Source of the DNA: CAZIKF01 sp964539825
GTDB lineage: Bacteria; Muiribacteriota; UBA6191
Assembly (NCBI GenBank): GCA_964539825.1
Contig: CAZIKF010000020.1
Span: forward strand, 31,992 to 95,991
DNA: 64,000 nucleotides
Direction of reading: 5' to 3'
Shown here piece by piece: positions 1 to 8,593 of the stretch. The stretch's first letter is position 1. Each line of letters starts with the position of its first letter. The translations under genes were made by a program, and so were the position numbers. Below the pieces are notes generated by a model. It worked only from the letters and a program-made list of their open reading frames with translations, was not told where the DNA came from and ran no database searches.

Positions 1-2
1 TC

Positions 3-788
3 TCCCACGCTCTTATCCTTCACTTTCGAATGCCTGAAGATATTCGTATGCGGGTGTTTACGCTAGAGTTTTATCTATTGAGCTACTTGATTCGATTTGA
101 GGACCAGGTCGTACTTGATCGAATTGAAAAGGCTTGGAGGAGAAGTCTTGATGTTGAGTTGACGGAATTCGTCTCCCAAAGCCCTTATCATCTGAAAGCC
201 TATGACCTGAGAGGATTTTATCAAAACAGGTATAGCAACCTTAAGAAAGCGGAATCGGACTGGGTTCATGTATTCAAAATCGATGTGACCTACTTTGGAG
301 TTGGTGATCGTTTAATCCGGCTTACCCAGAGCCAAGCGGATGCGGAAGGGGTTGAAATTCTCAGTACCTATGCGAGGGCGGAGCGCTTGAGGTTTTCCAA
401 TGCGCAGTTTTTAGAGTCCCTGGACCTCTTCGGGTCTTTACTTGAAAAGAAGCATCCCCTGTCGGACTCCCTGAGAGATGAAGTGTTATTCAATATGGGA
501 GTAATTTACCGTAATAACATCAAGGATTACGAGAAAGCCTTGGAGGCTTTTTCCAAAATACTCGAGGATGAGAAAAGCTTTCGAATTGAAGAGGCTATGT
601 ATAATCTCGTGATGACCGAACTTCAACTTGGAAATTACAGCGATTGTGAAGCCCGCATTAGTGAGTTTCTTGAGAAGTTTCCAACCAGCGGGCACCATGA
701 AAAGCTGGCTTTGATTCTCCTCTATTCAAAATCGCTCAGACTTTTATCTACCCTCAAGCATAATTCAGTTGCCCAGGAGAGTATGTGA
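3..788 (+). CDS. TPR-like protein, 5' end outside the window
   Basis: The frame is open from the first bases of the window: codons before the first ATG (position 30) are all sense, so the true start probably lies upstream and the ATG at 30 need not be it. The visible part (about 260 residues) is helical. Its second half, near residues 140-235 counted from position 30, looks like tetratricopeptide repeats, with pairs of helices around AEAxxNL/YEKALEAF-type segments. No signal peptide can be judged because the N-terminus is missing. Its stop overlaps the GTG start of the following ABC ATPase by four bases, so it is translationally coupled to the exporter genes. Function is unknown; a scaffold or assembly role is only an inference from the repeats. 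Confidence 0.7.
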   Translation, partial: SHALILHFRMPEDIRMRVFTLEFYLLSYLIRFEDQVVLDRIEKAWRRSLDVELTEFVSQSPYHLKAYDLRGFYQNRYSNLKKAESDWVHVFKIDVTYFGVGDRLIRLTQSQADAEGVEILSTYARAERLRFSNAQFLESLDLFGSLLEKKHPLSDSLRDEVLFNMGVIYRNNIKDYEKALEAFSKILEDEKSFRIEEAMYNLVMTELQLGNYSDCEARISEFLEKFPTSGHHEKLALILLYSKSLRLLSTLKHNSVAQESM

Positions 789-1513
789 TTGCGCTAACCG
801 TAGAAAATCTAACCAAGCGGTTTGATCGGATACTTGCTGTGGATCAAGTTTCCTTTGAAGTGTTTAAGGGTGAGATTTTTGGATTCCTGGGACCCAATGG
901 TGCCGGGAAATCTACAACTATTAAGATGATCACGGGATTCTTAAAGCCCACCGCAGGAAAGGTGCAGGTGTTTGGAAAAGATCCCTTTGCGGACTCCATC
1001 GAGGTCAAGCGTTTAATTGGCGTTGTTCCTGAAGAACTTCAGCTGTATGACCGTCTTTCAGGAAGAGAGTTCGTTGAATTTGTGGCTCATATGTTCGAGT
1101 TGGAGGGCTTTGAGGAAAGAATGTTTGAGCTCTTTGAGATGCTGGATTTAAGCGTCCACCAAGACACTTTGATCATGGAATATTCCCATGGAATGAAGAA
1201 GAAGCTAGCCTTCCTTTCCTCTGTGGTTCATAGTCCCAAAATTCTCTTCCTGGATGAGCCTTTTAGCGGGATGGACGCCCTGAGTGTTATCAGGGTCAGG
1301 AAATTCCTGGAGAGCATGCGTGATCAGGGAGTTTCGATCTTTTTCTCTTCGCATATTCTTGAAGTGGTAGAAAAAATATGTGATCGGATCGGGATTGTGG
1401 ACCATGCTCGACTCATGGGTCTCGGCTCCCGGGAGGAACTGCTGGATAGCTTTGGAGCGGCATCACTCGAAGAAGTCTTTCTAAGGATTCCCCAGAAAAA
1501 TGACACAGCTTAA
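785..1513 (+). CDS. ABC transporter ATP-binding protein (ABC-2 type exporter)
   Basis: This is the nucleotide-binding subunit of an exporter. The 242-residue protein has Walker A GPNGAGKST (residues 36-44), a degenerate signature SHGMKKK, Walker B ILFLDEP, and the H-loop SSHIL. The Q-loop region reads VVPEELQLYDRL, as in several CcmA/NatA-type drug or lipid exporters. The start is GTG at 785, overlapping the previous stop. The end overlaps the start of the permease gene by 14 bases, so the two subunits form one operon. The substrate cannot be told from sequence. Family assignment is firm; substrate is unknown. Confidence 0.93.
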   Translation: MIALTVENLTKRFDRILAVDQVSFEVFKGEIFGFLGPNGAGKSTTIKMITGFLKPTAGKVQVFGKDPFADSIEVKRLIGVVPEELQLYDRLSGREFVEFVAHMFELEGFEERMFELFEMLDLSVHQDTLIMEYSHGMKKKLAFLSSVVHSPKILFLDEPFSGMDALSVIRVRKFLESMRDQGVSIFFSSHILEVVEKICDRIGIVDHARLMGLGSREELLDSFGAASLEEVFLRIPQKNDTA

Positions 1514-3287
1514 GGAATTATTCTATCTCAAGGCACTGATTTCCGAGCGAAAGCTTCAGGAAAAATCTTCTTTTTCCATAGCGATAGAGCTGTGGTGTTT
1601 TGTGAGCCTACTCATTTCGATTCCCTTCGCGGTTTTAGCCTATGTCTTTATTACCTGGTCCGGGAATACCTACCTCTTTGAAATGATGGGTATCGCCTAT
1701 GCGGTTTATAGTTTTGGATGGATTCTTGGCCCGCTGGCAGGCAGCAGAATGAGCGAGTTTTTGGATTTTTCTGCCCTTGTCCATCTTCCCATAGGTAGAG
1801 TAAAACTTTTTTTGGCCTCCATATCCACCTCTCTCATCGATCCGATCATTCTTCCCGCTTATCCTGTTATATGGGGCATTTCGGTAGGGTTGGCCATCTT
1901 GTACGGCTGGGGCTGGCTCCCCTTTATCTTAGTAGCCAACCTTAGTTTCTTAATGACCTGCCTGGCTTCTTCGCAGGTGGTATTACTCCTCTATCACCTG
2001 ATTCTCAGGCGTACTCGCTGGTTTCCGTTTGTTATCAGCTTCTTAACTCCTCTGGCTATCTTCCTGGGAATCATTTACGCATATTCCTCAGTACTGGTTT
2101 CCCTGCCTCTTTTTGACACTTTCACGCAGCCGGATTTTCCCTTTCTTAAGTCCACCTGTCTTTTACCATCCAGCGCTTTTTTGCTTTTCCTAAGGGGCTT
2201 TCTTACGGGGGACCTGGGTAGCGGATTTTTGTATCTAAGCCTTTATACCGGTCAGTTGGTTTTGATACTCCTCATGGGTACGTGGTTAGTTCAAAGAGTA
2301 CAAAAAGGGGAAATTCATAAAGATCTGGAGAAGGCGGGAGGCCGGTGGTTTTACGAAGTCATCCGAGTATTTTTAACCAGGTGTCTGCGTATTCCCTCAA
2401 CACTTTCTACTTTGATTATAAAAGATTTTCGGCTCTTGCTGCGGGAGCCACATACGAAGATTATTGCCTTACTTCCCCTTCTTTCCGCAGCCTTGTTTTT
2501 CGGGATTCTATACGGGCTTTCTACAGTGATCTCTGAACTTAGGATTATGGATGGAGTCGTGACTTCTTCAGGGTTGATTGAATTTCTCAAGCCATTTCCC
2601 TTCCGTCCTGACGAAATCCTATATTCATGGCCTCTATTCCTTTGCTTTGCTCTATTTGTGATTGCTTCTGACTTAAGTTCCAACCTTTTTGGAATCGAAA
2701 GACAGGGAATTCAGCAACTGATGCTGGTGCCGGTTTCTTCCTGGCAGATCATCCTCTCCAAAAATCTCTCAATTCTGGGCTTTGTGTGCATTCCAATCCT
2801 CTTGTTTTATAGTTGTGCTTTCTTCTTCACGCTGCACTCATTGCATACTTTTCATGCCATATGGATGTATTTCGTTTTAGGTCTGTTTTTCCTCTTTATC
2901 GCTGGAAACTTCATCTCAATTTTTTTTCCTATGCGCATCGATAGTTCTATTTCCGGTTCTCTTCAGCGTGATTCATTCGCCCGAACCCTCGGAATGGCTC
3001 TTTCAAGGTTTATTCTTTTCACGGTAATGGGATTGGTCACACTTCCTATCCTCTATGAATGCGTTCGCCCTCTATGGGGCATGCCGGGTTATTTTTCACC
3101 CTATACCTTGCAGGCTGATAGCATCGTAACTCTATTGCTTAGCCGACTCATTTCTATTTGGCCCGAACATGGGCTCTATACTCTTTACGCGTTGGGTGCT
3201 TATTGCGCGGCTTTGTTCTGGCTCTCTTCAAAATTTGACCAGAGGCGCGAAGTTTTGCTCCGTGAAATGGGCCGAATGGAATCTTGA
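1500..3287 (+). CDS. ABC-2 type permease subunit
   Basis: A 595-residue polytopic membrane protein with about a dozen hydrophobic segments, split into two halves by a charged cytoplasmic stretch near residues 265-320. The length and the two-block pattern suggest a full-length permease in which both halves are on one chain. It follows the ATPase gene with a 14-base overlap and presumably forms the membrane channel with it. No periplasmic adaptor or outer membrane gene is next to it. Substrate unknown. The call rests on hydrophobicity and context, not on a specific motif. Confidence 0.8.
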   Translation: MTQLKELFYLKALISERKLQEKSSFSIAIELWCFVSLLISIPFAVLAYVFITWSGNTYLFEMMGIAYAVYSFGWILGPLAGSRMSEFLDFSALVHLPIGRVKLFLASISTSLIDPIILPAYPVIWGISVGLAILYGWGWLPFILVANLSFLMTCLASSQVVLLLYHLILRRTRWFPFVISFLTPLAIFLGIIYAYSSVLVSLPLFDTFTQPDFPFLKSTCLLPSSAFLLFLRGFLTGDLGSGFLYLSLYTGQLVLILLMGTWLVQRVQKGEIHKDLEKAGGRWFYEVIRVFLTRCLRIPSTLSTLIIKDFRLLLREPHTKIIALLPLLSAALFFGILYGLSTVISELRIMDGVVTSSGLIEFLKPFPFRPDEILYSWPLFLCFALFVIASDLSSNLFGIERQGIQQLMLVPVSSWQIILSKNLSILGFVCIPILLFYSCAFFFTLHSLHTFHAIWMYFVLGLFFLFIAGNFISIFFPMRIDSSISGSLQRDSFARTLGMALSRFILFTVMGLVTLPILYECVRPLWGMPGYFSPYTLQADSIVTLLLSRLISIWPEHGLYTLYALGAYCAALFWLSSKFDQRREVLLREMGRMES

Positions 3288-3299
3288 TAAACGATTATT

Positions 3300-3881
3300 A
3301 TGATATGGCTACGCAACCTTTATGATTGGACGCTTTCCTGGGCTGAAACCAGGTTTGGTACCTGGGCTCTCTTCGTCGTCGCAATAGTCGAAGCGTCCTT
3401 TTTTATCATCCCTCCGGATCTGCTTCTCATAGCACTTTGTGCGGGAAAACCTAAGAAATCCTACTATTTTGTAGCCATTTGTTCCCTGGGTTCCGTCCTG
3501 GGGGGAGTTATTGGCTATGGAATTGGTTGGGGGCTATTAGAGTCAGTGGGAATGCCTATTCTTCAAGGATTAGGGCTTGAGAATGCCTTTGATGTCGTCG
3601 GAGAGAAGTATAGAGAGAATGCGGCGATCTCTATTTTCCTGGCTGCTTTTACGCCCATTCCCTATAAGGTTTTTACTATAGCTGCGGGGGCGTTTGGCGT
3701 TTCTTTAGCTACTTTTCTCCTGGCTTCCATTTGCGGGAGATCACTGCGTTTTCTCATAGTAGGTAGCGCTCTGTTCTTTTTCGGCCCCAAAATCAAATCT
3801 TTCATAGACGCCTACTTTAACCTGATTACGATTGTTTTTGGAGTGCTTCTGGTGGGAGGATTTTTGTACCTGGGAAGGTGA
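3300..3881 (+). CDS. VTT/YqaA-family membrane protein
   Basis: A 193-residue inner membrane protein of the VTT (SNARE-associated, DedA-related) superfamily, closest in look to YqaA. The visible hallmarks are an early glutamate followed by a PPDLLL segment (about residues 30-42), glycine-rich GGVIGYGIGW, and the re-entrant motif FTPIPYKVFTIAAGAFG (about residues 117-133). Family members are linked to lipid scrambling and envelope homeostasis. It starts 12 bases after the permease gene, so it may be the last gene of that operon. The exact substrate is not predictable. Confidence 0.85.
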   Translation: MIWLRNLYDWTLSWAETRFGTWALFVVAIVEASFFIIPPDLLLIALCAGKPKKSYYFVAICSLGSVLGGVIGYGIGWGLLESVGMPILQGLGLENAFDVVGEKYRENAAISIFLAAFTPIPYKVFTIAAGAFGVSLATFLLASICGRSLRFLIVGSALFFFGPKIKSFIDAYFNLITIVFGVLLVGGFLYLGR

Positions 3882-4014
3882 GGCGTCAGGAGTAAGCGAG
3901 GAAATGAAAGTAGGACGGATTCAGCCTTGCAGTATAGAAAAGAGCCTCACCCGCTGTATTCGTCATAGGCGAATGGTCCACAGGCTCACCTGGCAAGATA
4001 TTCTGACTCCTGAC
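3877..4014 (+). repeat. Structured intergenic element between convergent genes
   Basis: Nested inverted repeats lie between the converging genes. GGTGAGGC (3877-3884) pairs with GCCTCACC (3944-3951), and GTCAGGAGT (3885-3893) pairs perfectly with ACTCCTGAC (4006-4014). A smaller dyad ATTCG/CGAAT lies at 3958-3974. There is no T-tract typical of an intrinsic terminator. It could be a bidirectional stop region or a small repeat element; I cannot tell which. Confidence 0.45.
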
Positions 4015-5102
4015 TACCTCTGAAGTTCTTTTGCCAGGGTAAACCCAGGATTGATCTTCAGCGATTCAATGAGATGGTGATTCATTTTCGCGGGATTGTT
4101 CTCGATTTTGTAAAGAACCGCAAGGTTGTACTCGAGGTAGTGGCGCACGCTGGATTGAGGGGCAGTCCGCACTGAAGTGATGAGTGCGCTGCGAGCGCTT
4201 TCGTTTTTCTTTCTTCCAATCCAGGTCAAGGCGCGAAGATTTTGAATCGTTAAAAAGAAATCATAGCTGAACTCCGCCTCGGTCATCAGAGTCGCGGTGA
4301 GCTTTTGAAGTATTTGGTCACAGGATTTGAATTCCTTTCTCTGAAACCTGGAAATGGCGATTTGGTAGGTCTGGTACGAGTGATCTTCAATCATCCGCCG
4401 AAACCCCCCCGGGTTGTTTTTTTCAAACAGGAGTCTGGCTTCCGGGTCCACTCTGAGTTTTTCATAGAAACTCTCAAACTGCCGGGTCATTTTTAAGGCC
4501 TTTTGCTCCTCCTTTTGATTTAGTGGGTTGAGGGCATACATCAAAAAGGGACTATCATGTCCATCAAAGAGGACTTTCTTTCTAAAGAGAAGAGGTTTTG
4601 CCTCCAGAGTTCCCTCAGTCTCATAGATGAACAAAGGTTTGGAGTAATAAGACTGGGAGCGGCTTCGAAAGGTTCGAATAAACCGAGCCAACTGTTCCAT
4701 TTGATGGGAAGGCTCCTGAGAATAGAGTTCGCGTGCTTCCTTTTCCAACTCCTTTTCTGGAGTATCCAGTTCGAGAGTAACTCTTATAGGTAGACCATCG
4801 ATTTCCCTCTCGGCCCGAACTTCCCAACTAAGTTGGATGGTGGTGGAAGAGTTCATTTCATCAATGGAAACCAGCTGTTCACCCTCAACCAGGGTTAATC
4901 CAGCGGGAATATCCATTCTGATTTTCAGGTTGGAAAGCCCGGTGAAAGCGGAACTAAGATCGAACTGAACCGTAAAATTCTGCTTCCATTCAGGGACGGA
5001 AGGAACGGAGATTGTTCCTTGATGCCAGAGGGGTACCTTAAGGCCCGGTGGTACGCAAGGAAGAGAATGTACAAGGCAAAACATCAAAAATAGTCGTTTC
5101 AT
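4014..5102 (-). CDS. Secreted protein with beta-rich N-terminal domain and TPR-like C-terminus
   Basis: The start is placed at the methionine of MKRLFLMFCLVHS, which begins a typical signal peptide; an upstream start at 5138 would add 12 residues ahead of it. After the signal the protein (362 residues) has a beta-rich region of about 110 residues. A charged helical region follows, ending in a TPR-like segment around LAVLYKIENNPAKMNHHLIESL. The gene runs against the VTT-family gene and ends inside the intergenic dyad. No enzymatic motif was recognised. It is probably periplasmic or exported; function unknown. Confidence 0.7.
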   Translation of the reverse strand: MKRLFLMFCLVHSLPCVPPGLKVPLWHQGTISVPSVPEWKQNFTVQFDLSSAFTGLSNLKIRMDIPAGLTLVEGEQLVSIDEMNSSTTIQLSWEVRAEREIDGLPIRVTLELDTPEKELEKEARELYSQEPSHQMEQLARFIRTFRSRSQSYYSKPLFIYETEGTLEAKPLLFRKKVLFDGHDSPFLMYALNPLNQKEEQKALKMTRQFESFYEKLRVDPEARLLFEKNNPGGFRRMIEDHSYQTYQIAISRFQRKEFKSCDQILQKLTATLMTEAEFSYDFFLTIQNLRALTWIGRKKNESARSALITSVRTAPQSSVRHYLEYNLAVLYKIENNPAKMNHHLIESLKINPGFTLAKELQR

Positions 5103-5247
5103 AAAATCTATTCTTCCCTGAACCTCATGAATTATCAAGAACTTAGCGATGCATATTCATGTTCCGCTAAGCCCTAATCGAATTATCCAGGCGTTGTGGT
5201 GAGGATAGAGCGAGTTATTCCACAATCGGACCCACTGCTCTACACCG

Positions 5248-5276
5248 TTGACAATCAACCGTGCGGGCATTACAAT
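5248..5276 (+). promoter_or_regulatory. Sigma-70-type promoter for the winged-helix/methylase-like gene
   Basis: A consensus -35 box TTGACA (5248-5253) and a near-consensus -10 box TACAAT (5271-5276) are separated by exactly 17 bases. Transcription would start near 5283, giving an untranslated leader of about 84 bases before the ATG at 5367. This is one of the best promoter matches in the window. Confidence 0.75.
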
Positions 5277-5366
5277 TAGCCCCTTTTCTACAGCATAGGT
5301 AGGGAAGCCCTCTGGCAAAAGTCCTTTGTCAGCCGAGGGTTTCTTCTTTTTTATCGGGGGTTTTTT

Positions 5367-7376
5367 ATGTCTAAAGCGAGTCAAAAGGAGGCGAGATTCG
5401 TCACTCGAAACTACAAGACGGTTTTGCTTGAGACTCTAATGGGAAAAGAGTCCGCCACCTGCCAGGAACTGACGCAGGTTATTCAAGATGAGATTCCTTT
5501 TCTGAAATTCGAATCTCCCTACAAGGTCAAAGCGGAGTATGTTCTGCCAACACTTGAAAAGAGCCGGTGTTTCGTAAACAAAGGCAAAGATGTATGGAAA
5601 CTTTCAGACCTCTTTCTTAATCTCGAGAATCATGCCTATGATATTTTGGCCAAGGGCGGTAAACCTCTTACCCTTGAACAGCTCACAGAGACCATAGCAG
5701 AAAAGGCTTCTCTGCATACCTCTGACATTCCCCTCAAGCTTGGAAGCGATGAGCGCTTCTGTATCATTCCCGTGGGTAAAATTGAATATTTCTTTATCAA
5801 TTCCTGGGAACTGTGTAATGACTATGCATTCGCCATCTTCATTCAAAACAAGAATGAGTCCATAACTCTGGAGGAAGCCTATAAACTTCTTGCCTCCAAG
5901 TTCAAGAAAGTGAAGAAGACGAGCATCCTAATGCTAGATGAAGACCCTAGGTTCAGAGATGCAACCGATGGACGATATAGCCTTTTCCCCCGTGAATTAA
6001 AAAGGTTTAGAAAGACAGAGGTTCTCAAGCGAATCCTCGACGAGATTTTTAAGCGCATGGAGGCAGGAGAGAAGACAGTTGAGCTAAAGGATATCGGTGA
6101 GGAGTTTCTGGATATGCCCTTTCCTCTAACAAATATTGAAGACTTAATTGAAGCCGATCTTCGGTTCAATCTTCAAAAAGGGGATAAGGTTAAGCGCTCT
6201 AAATACTCCATTGATGAAATCAAGGAGATGAAAAGGGAGGAGCGCCGCAAGAGGTCCCAGGAAAATGCCCGTAAAGCGAAAATTAAGCAGGAACAGGCTG
6301 ACAAAGAGGCCAAGCTGTTCGCGGAAGATTCCGAACTTGAACGAATTCGCGAAGATGTTACGGAACCGTTGGTAGCTCAGGAATCAGCGTCCTTTGAACC
6401 CCAAAAGCGCCATGATGAGGTGCGCAAGCTTGGAGAAATTCTTCAGGATTTCGTCTCAGAGGAGGAGTCTGTACCAGAAGAAGAACCGGCTCCCAAAGAA
6501 GAAAAGGATGCTTTTGAAGAACTACCGTTTGTAAAGAAGAAGAGTGCGGTGATCAAGAAATCGGAACTTCCCCAGCGGGAAGCATTTGATTTGGAGTCTA
6601 CCGGAGTTGACCTGGAAGAACTCTCTGGATATATGAGGGAGTTAACCGATTATGAAGGTGCTTTACAGGACTTGAGTCCAGAGCGGTTCGATGAGTTGCT
6701 CAGAAGGCACCTCGCTTTCAAAGTATCTGATTACAAACCCACAAGCTCTGCAGTGGCCCGCTTTGTAGTAGATCTGGCAAGACCACGGTTGGATCAAATT
6801 ATTCTTGATCCTGTCTGCGGTCGTGGAGATTTCTTATTGCAGTCTTTACAGGCTTTGAAATTCAGTCTTCGCAAAGATCATAGCGGGGATTTGGAGACTT
6901 TTGAGACTTTCTGCGATGAGCAAATTGTAGGTATGGATCAATCCGACTTTATTTTGCGTGGGGCGAGACTCAATCTTCAACTGGGTGGTTTTAATCTCTC
7001 TCTTCTGGAACCTGGGAACTCCCTGGAAGATACAGATATTCTGATCGATGAAATGTATACCCTGGTAATGGGGGACTTTGCTGGATTCAATACTCGGGAA
7101 ATGAAGCAGTACCTCGCGACGGTACATAGGGTTTTATCCGAAGATAACAGGGCGATTCTAGTACTTGATGGGCACCATATGGTTGAAGATGGAGAAGTGT
7201 CCGCCGTAATTCAGGAGAAATTTCTACTGCGCCATCAAGTGGTCTTCACTGATGTGGATGGAGTAGAGAAAAATGTTCTCCATCTGGTCAAATCATCTGA
7301 AAGAAGAGAAAAAACAAAAGTATTCCGGCTTGACTCAATCGAACAGTTGCGCCGGGTTCTAGATATGGTTTTCTAG
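5367..7376 (+). CDS. Winged-helix-like segments fused to a degenerate N6-adenine methylase domain
   Basis: A 669-residue protein. The N-terminal third (about residues 10-280) contains what look like three winged-helix units, with the style of HARE-HTH domains: KPLTLEQLTETI, then DERFxxIPVGKxxYFF, later a KTVELKDI unit. A highly charged linker (about 285-400) follows. The C-terminal part looks like the catalytic domain of HsdM-type methylases. It has a YKPTSSAVARFVVDL segment (456-470) and an S-adenosylmethionine motif DPVCGRGDFLL (481-491). However, the NPPF/Y catalytic motif is missing, and the expected place reads VMGDFAGF (567-574). It is therefore probably a DNA-binding, catalytically inactive protein. 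No restriction or specificity subunit is nearby; rpmF and the fab operon follow. Confidence 0.7.
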   Translation: MSKASQKEARFVTRNYKTVLLETLMGKESATCQELTQVIQDEIPFLKFESPYKVKAEYVLPTLEKSRCFVNKGKDVWKLSDLFLNLENHAYDILAKGGKPLTLEQLTETIAEKASLHTSDIPLKLGSDERFCIIPVGKIEYFFINSWELCNDYAFAIFIQNKNESITLEEAYKLLASKFKKVKKTSILMLDEDPRFRDATDGRYSLFPRELKRFRKTEVLKRILDEIFKRMEAGEKTVELKDIGEEFLDMPFPLTNIEDLIEADLRFNLQKGDKVKRSKYSIDEIKEMKREERRKRSQENARKAKIKQEQADKEAKLFAEDSELERIREDVTEPLVAQESASFEPQKRHDEVRKLGEILQDFVSEEESVPEEEPAPKEEKDAFEELPFVKKKSAVIKKSELPQREAFDLESTGVDLEELSGYMRELTDYEGALQDLSPERFDELLRRHLAFKVSDYKPTSSAVARFVVDLARPRLDQIILDPVCGRGDFLLQSLQALKFSLRKDHSGDLETFETFCDEQIVGMDQSDFILRGARLNLQLGGFNLSLLEPGNSLEDTDILIDEMYTLVMGDFAGFNTREMKQYLATVHRVLSEDNRAILVLDGHHMVEDGEVSAVIQEKFLLRHQVVFTDVDGVEKNVLHLVKSSERREKTKVFRLDSIEQLRRVLDMVF

Positions 7377-7434
7377 GTGAATTGAATAGAAAATCCAATT
7401 ATAGGGGAAGAGCCCCGGGGCTAAGGAGTGCATC

Positions 7435-7614
7435 GTGCCAGTACCCAAGCGAAAAGTGATACGAATGAATCGGGACAGTAGAAGGTCTCAGATCAAGCTG
7501 CGCGCAAGATTTGAGTCAAAATGTCCTAATTGTGGGGCCGCAAAAATGGCTCATGTCGTCTGCGATGAATGTGGACAATATAAAGGGACTCAGGTGCTTT
7601 CAAAGAAGAGCTGA
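7435..7614 (+). CDS. rpmF: Ribosomal protein bL32
   Basis: A 59-residue protein starting with GTG at 7435, preceded by AAGGAG (7423-7428) at good spacing. It begins MPVPKRKV and carries the bL32 zinc-ribbon pattern: two cysteine pairs, CPNC at 30-33 and CDEC at 43-46. The family ending GQYKGTQVL follows. It is a structural component of the 50S subunit. Its stop is one base before the ATG of plsX, the classic rpmF-plsX arrangement. A frame-shifted ATG inside this gene can mislead the start call of plsX. Confidence 0.95.
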   Translation: MPVPKRKVIRMNRDSRRSQIKLRARFESKCPNCGAAKMAHVVCDECGQYKGTQVLSKKS

Positions 7615-7615
7615 T

Positions 7616-8593
7616 ATGAGCATTGTTCTCGACGCCATGGGCGGAGATCATGCTCCTTTGGAAGTCGTCAAGGGAGCCTTGAAAGCGGCTCAGGAAGGAA
7701 TAGAAATAGTCCTTGCTGGTCCCAAAGAGCAGATGTCTGCTCTTTGTAAAGGTGCTAAGAATATAGAGCTTCTTGATGCGCCTGACCTCGTATCCATGGG
7801 TGACTCTCCCAGTGAGGTACTGCGCAAAAAGCCCAGATCACCCATCATGCTTGGGGTTCAGAAGGCAAAAGAGATGGGTGTCCCCTTTGTTTCCGCCGGG
7901 AATACCGGGGCATGCATGGCAGCGGCCCTGATGATATTTGGCCGCATTGGGAGAATCAAAAGACCTCCAATCGCCTCAGTTTTCCCTAGTATTAACGGAG
8001 GTCATACGCTGGTTCTTGATGTGGGCGCCAATGTGGATTGTAATTCCCACAACCTACTCAATTTTGCTGTTATGGGACTTGCCTATGTCCGAGCCGTTCT
8101 GGGAGTTGACCAGCCTACTGTGGGTCTATTGTCCAATGGAGAAGAAAAGGAAAAGGGAAATGCCCTGACCGTTGAGACCCATCAATTGTTTTTGGATTCG
8201 GGAATCCCGTTTCATGGAAATGTTGAGGGATTTGATGCACTTTCAGGTGTATGTGATGTTCTTGTGACGGATGGTTTTGCAGGAAATGTACTCCTGAAGA
8301 CAGCTGAAGGCGTCACTAAGTCTCTGTTGAGTATCATTCAAGCCACAGCACCCAAAAATTCAGAAGACTGGAGTGAAGATCTTCGATGTGTCACAAAGGC
8401 ATTATCGGTTTACAATCCTTCGAATCCCGAACACAGCGGAGCACCTCTTTTAGGAATTAACGGAACATGTTATATCGTCCATGGCAGCGCGGATGCTAAT
8501 ACGGTGTACGGAGCCTGCTTAATGAGCGAGAAGCTTGGAAAATCAGGGCTTGTAGATAAAATCATTGAAGGCTTGCAGGGGATAGAAGAATGA
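7616..8593 (+). CDS. plsX: Phosphate acyltransferase PlsX
   Basis: PlsX makes acyl-phosphate from acyl-ACP for phospholipid synthesis and acts at the inner face of the membrane. The 325-residue protein starts MSIVLDAMGGDHAP, the family's N-terminal signature. It carries SAGNTGA, LDVGANVD and VTDGFAGNV motifs. I place the start at 7616, one base after rpmF, because the upstream in-frame extension to 7511 lies wholly inside rpmF. Its end overlaps fabH by four bases (ATGA). It belongs to the fatty-acid operon that continues to fabF. Confidence 0.96.
   Translation: MSIVLDAMGGDHAPLEVVKGALKAAQEGIEIVLAGPKEQMSALCKGAKNIELLDAPDLVSMGDSPSEVLRKKPRSPIMLGVQKAKEMGVPFVSAGNTGACMAAALMIFGRIGRIKRPPIASVFPSINGGHTLVLDVGANVDCNSHNLLNFAVMGLAYVRAVLGVDQPTVGLLSNGEEKEKGNALTVETHQLFLDSGIPFHGNVEGFDALSGVCDVLVTDGFAGNVLLKTAEGVTKSLLSIIQATAPKNSEDWSEDLRCVTKALSVYNPSNPEHSGAPLLGINGTCYIVHGSADANTVYGACLMSEKLGKSGLVDKIIEGLQGIEE

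Noticed and set aside
5157..5384. Reverse-strand frame of 75 codons between the secreted TPR gene and the winged-helix/methylase gene
   Set aside because: It lies over a near-perfect forward promoter and overlaps the start of the next gene, and there is no ribosome-binding site before its ATG. Part of its sequence looks protein-like, so a small gene is not excluded.
7511..7615. N-terminal extension of plsX by 35 residues
   Set aside because: It is the shifted frame of rpmF. The true plsX start is the ATG at 7616 with the family motif.
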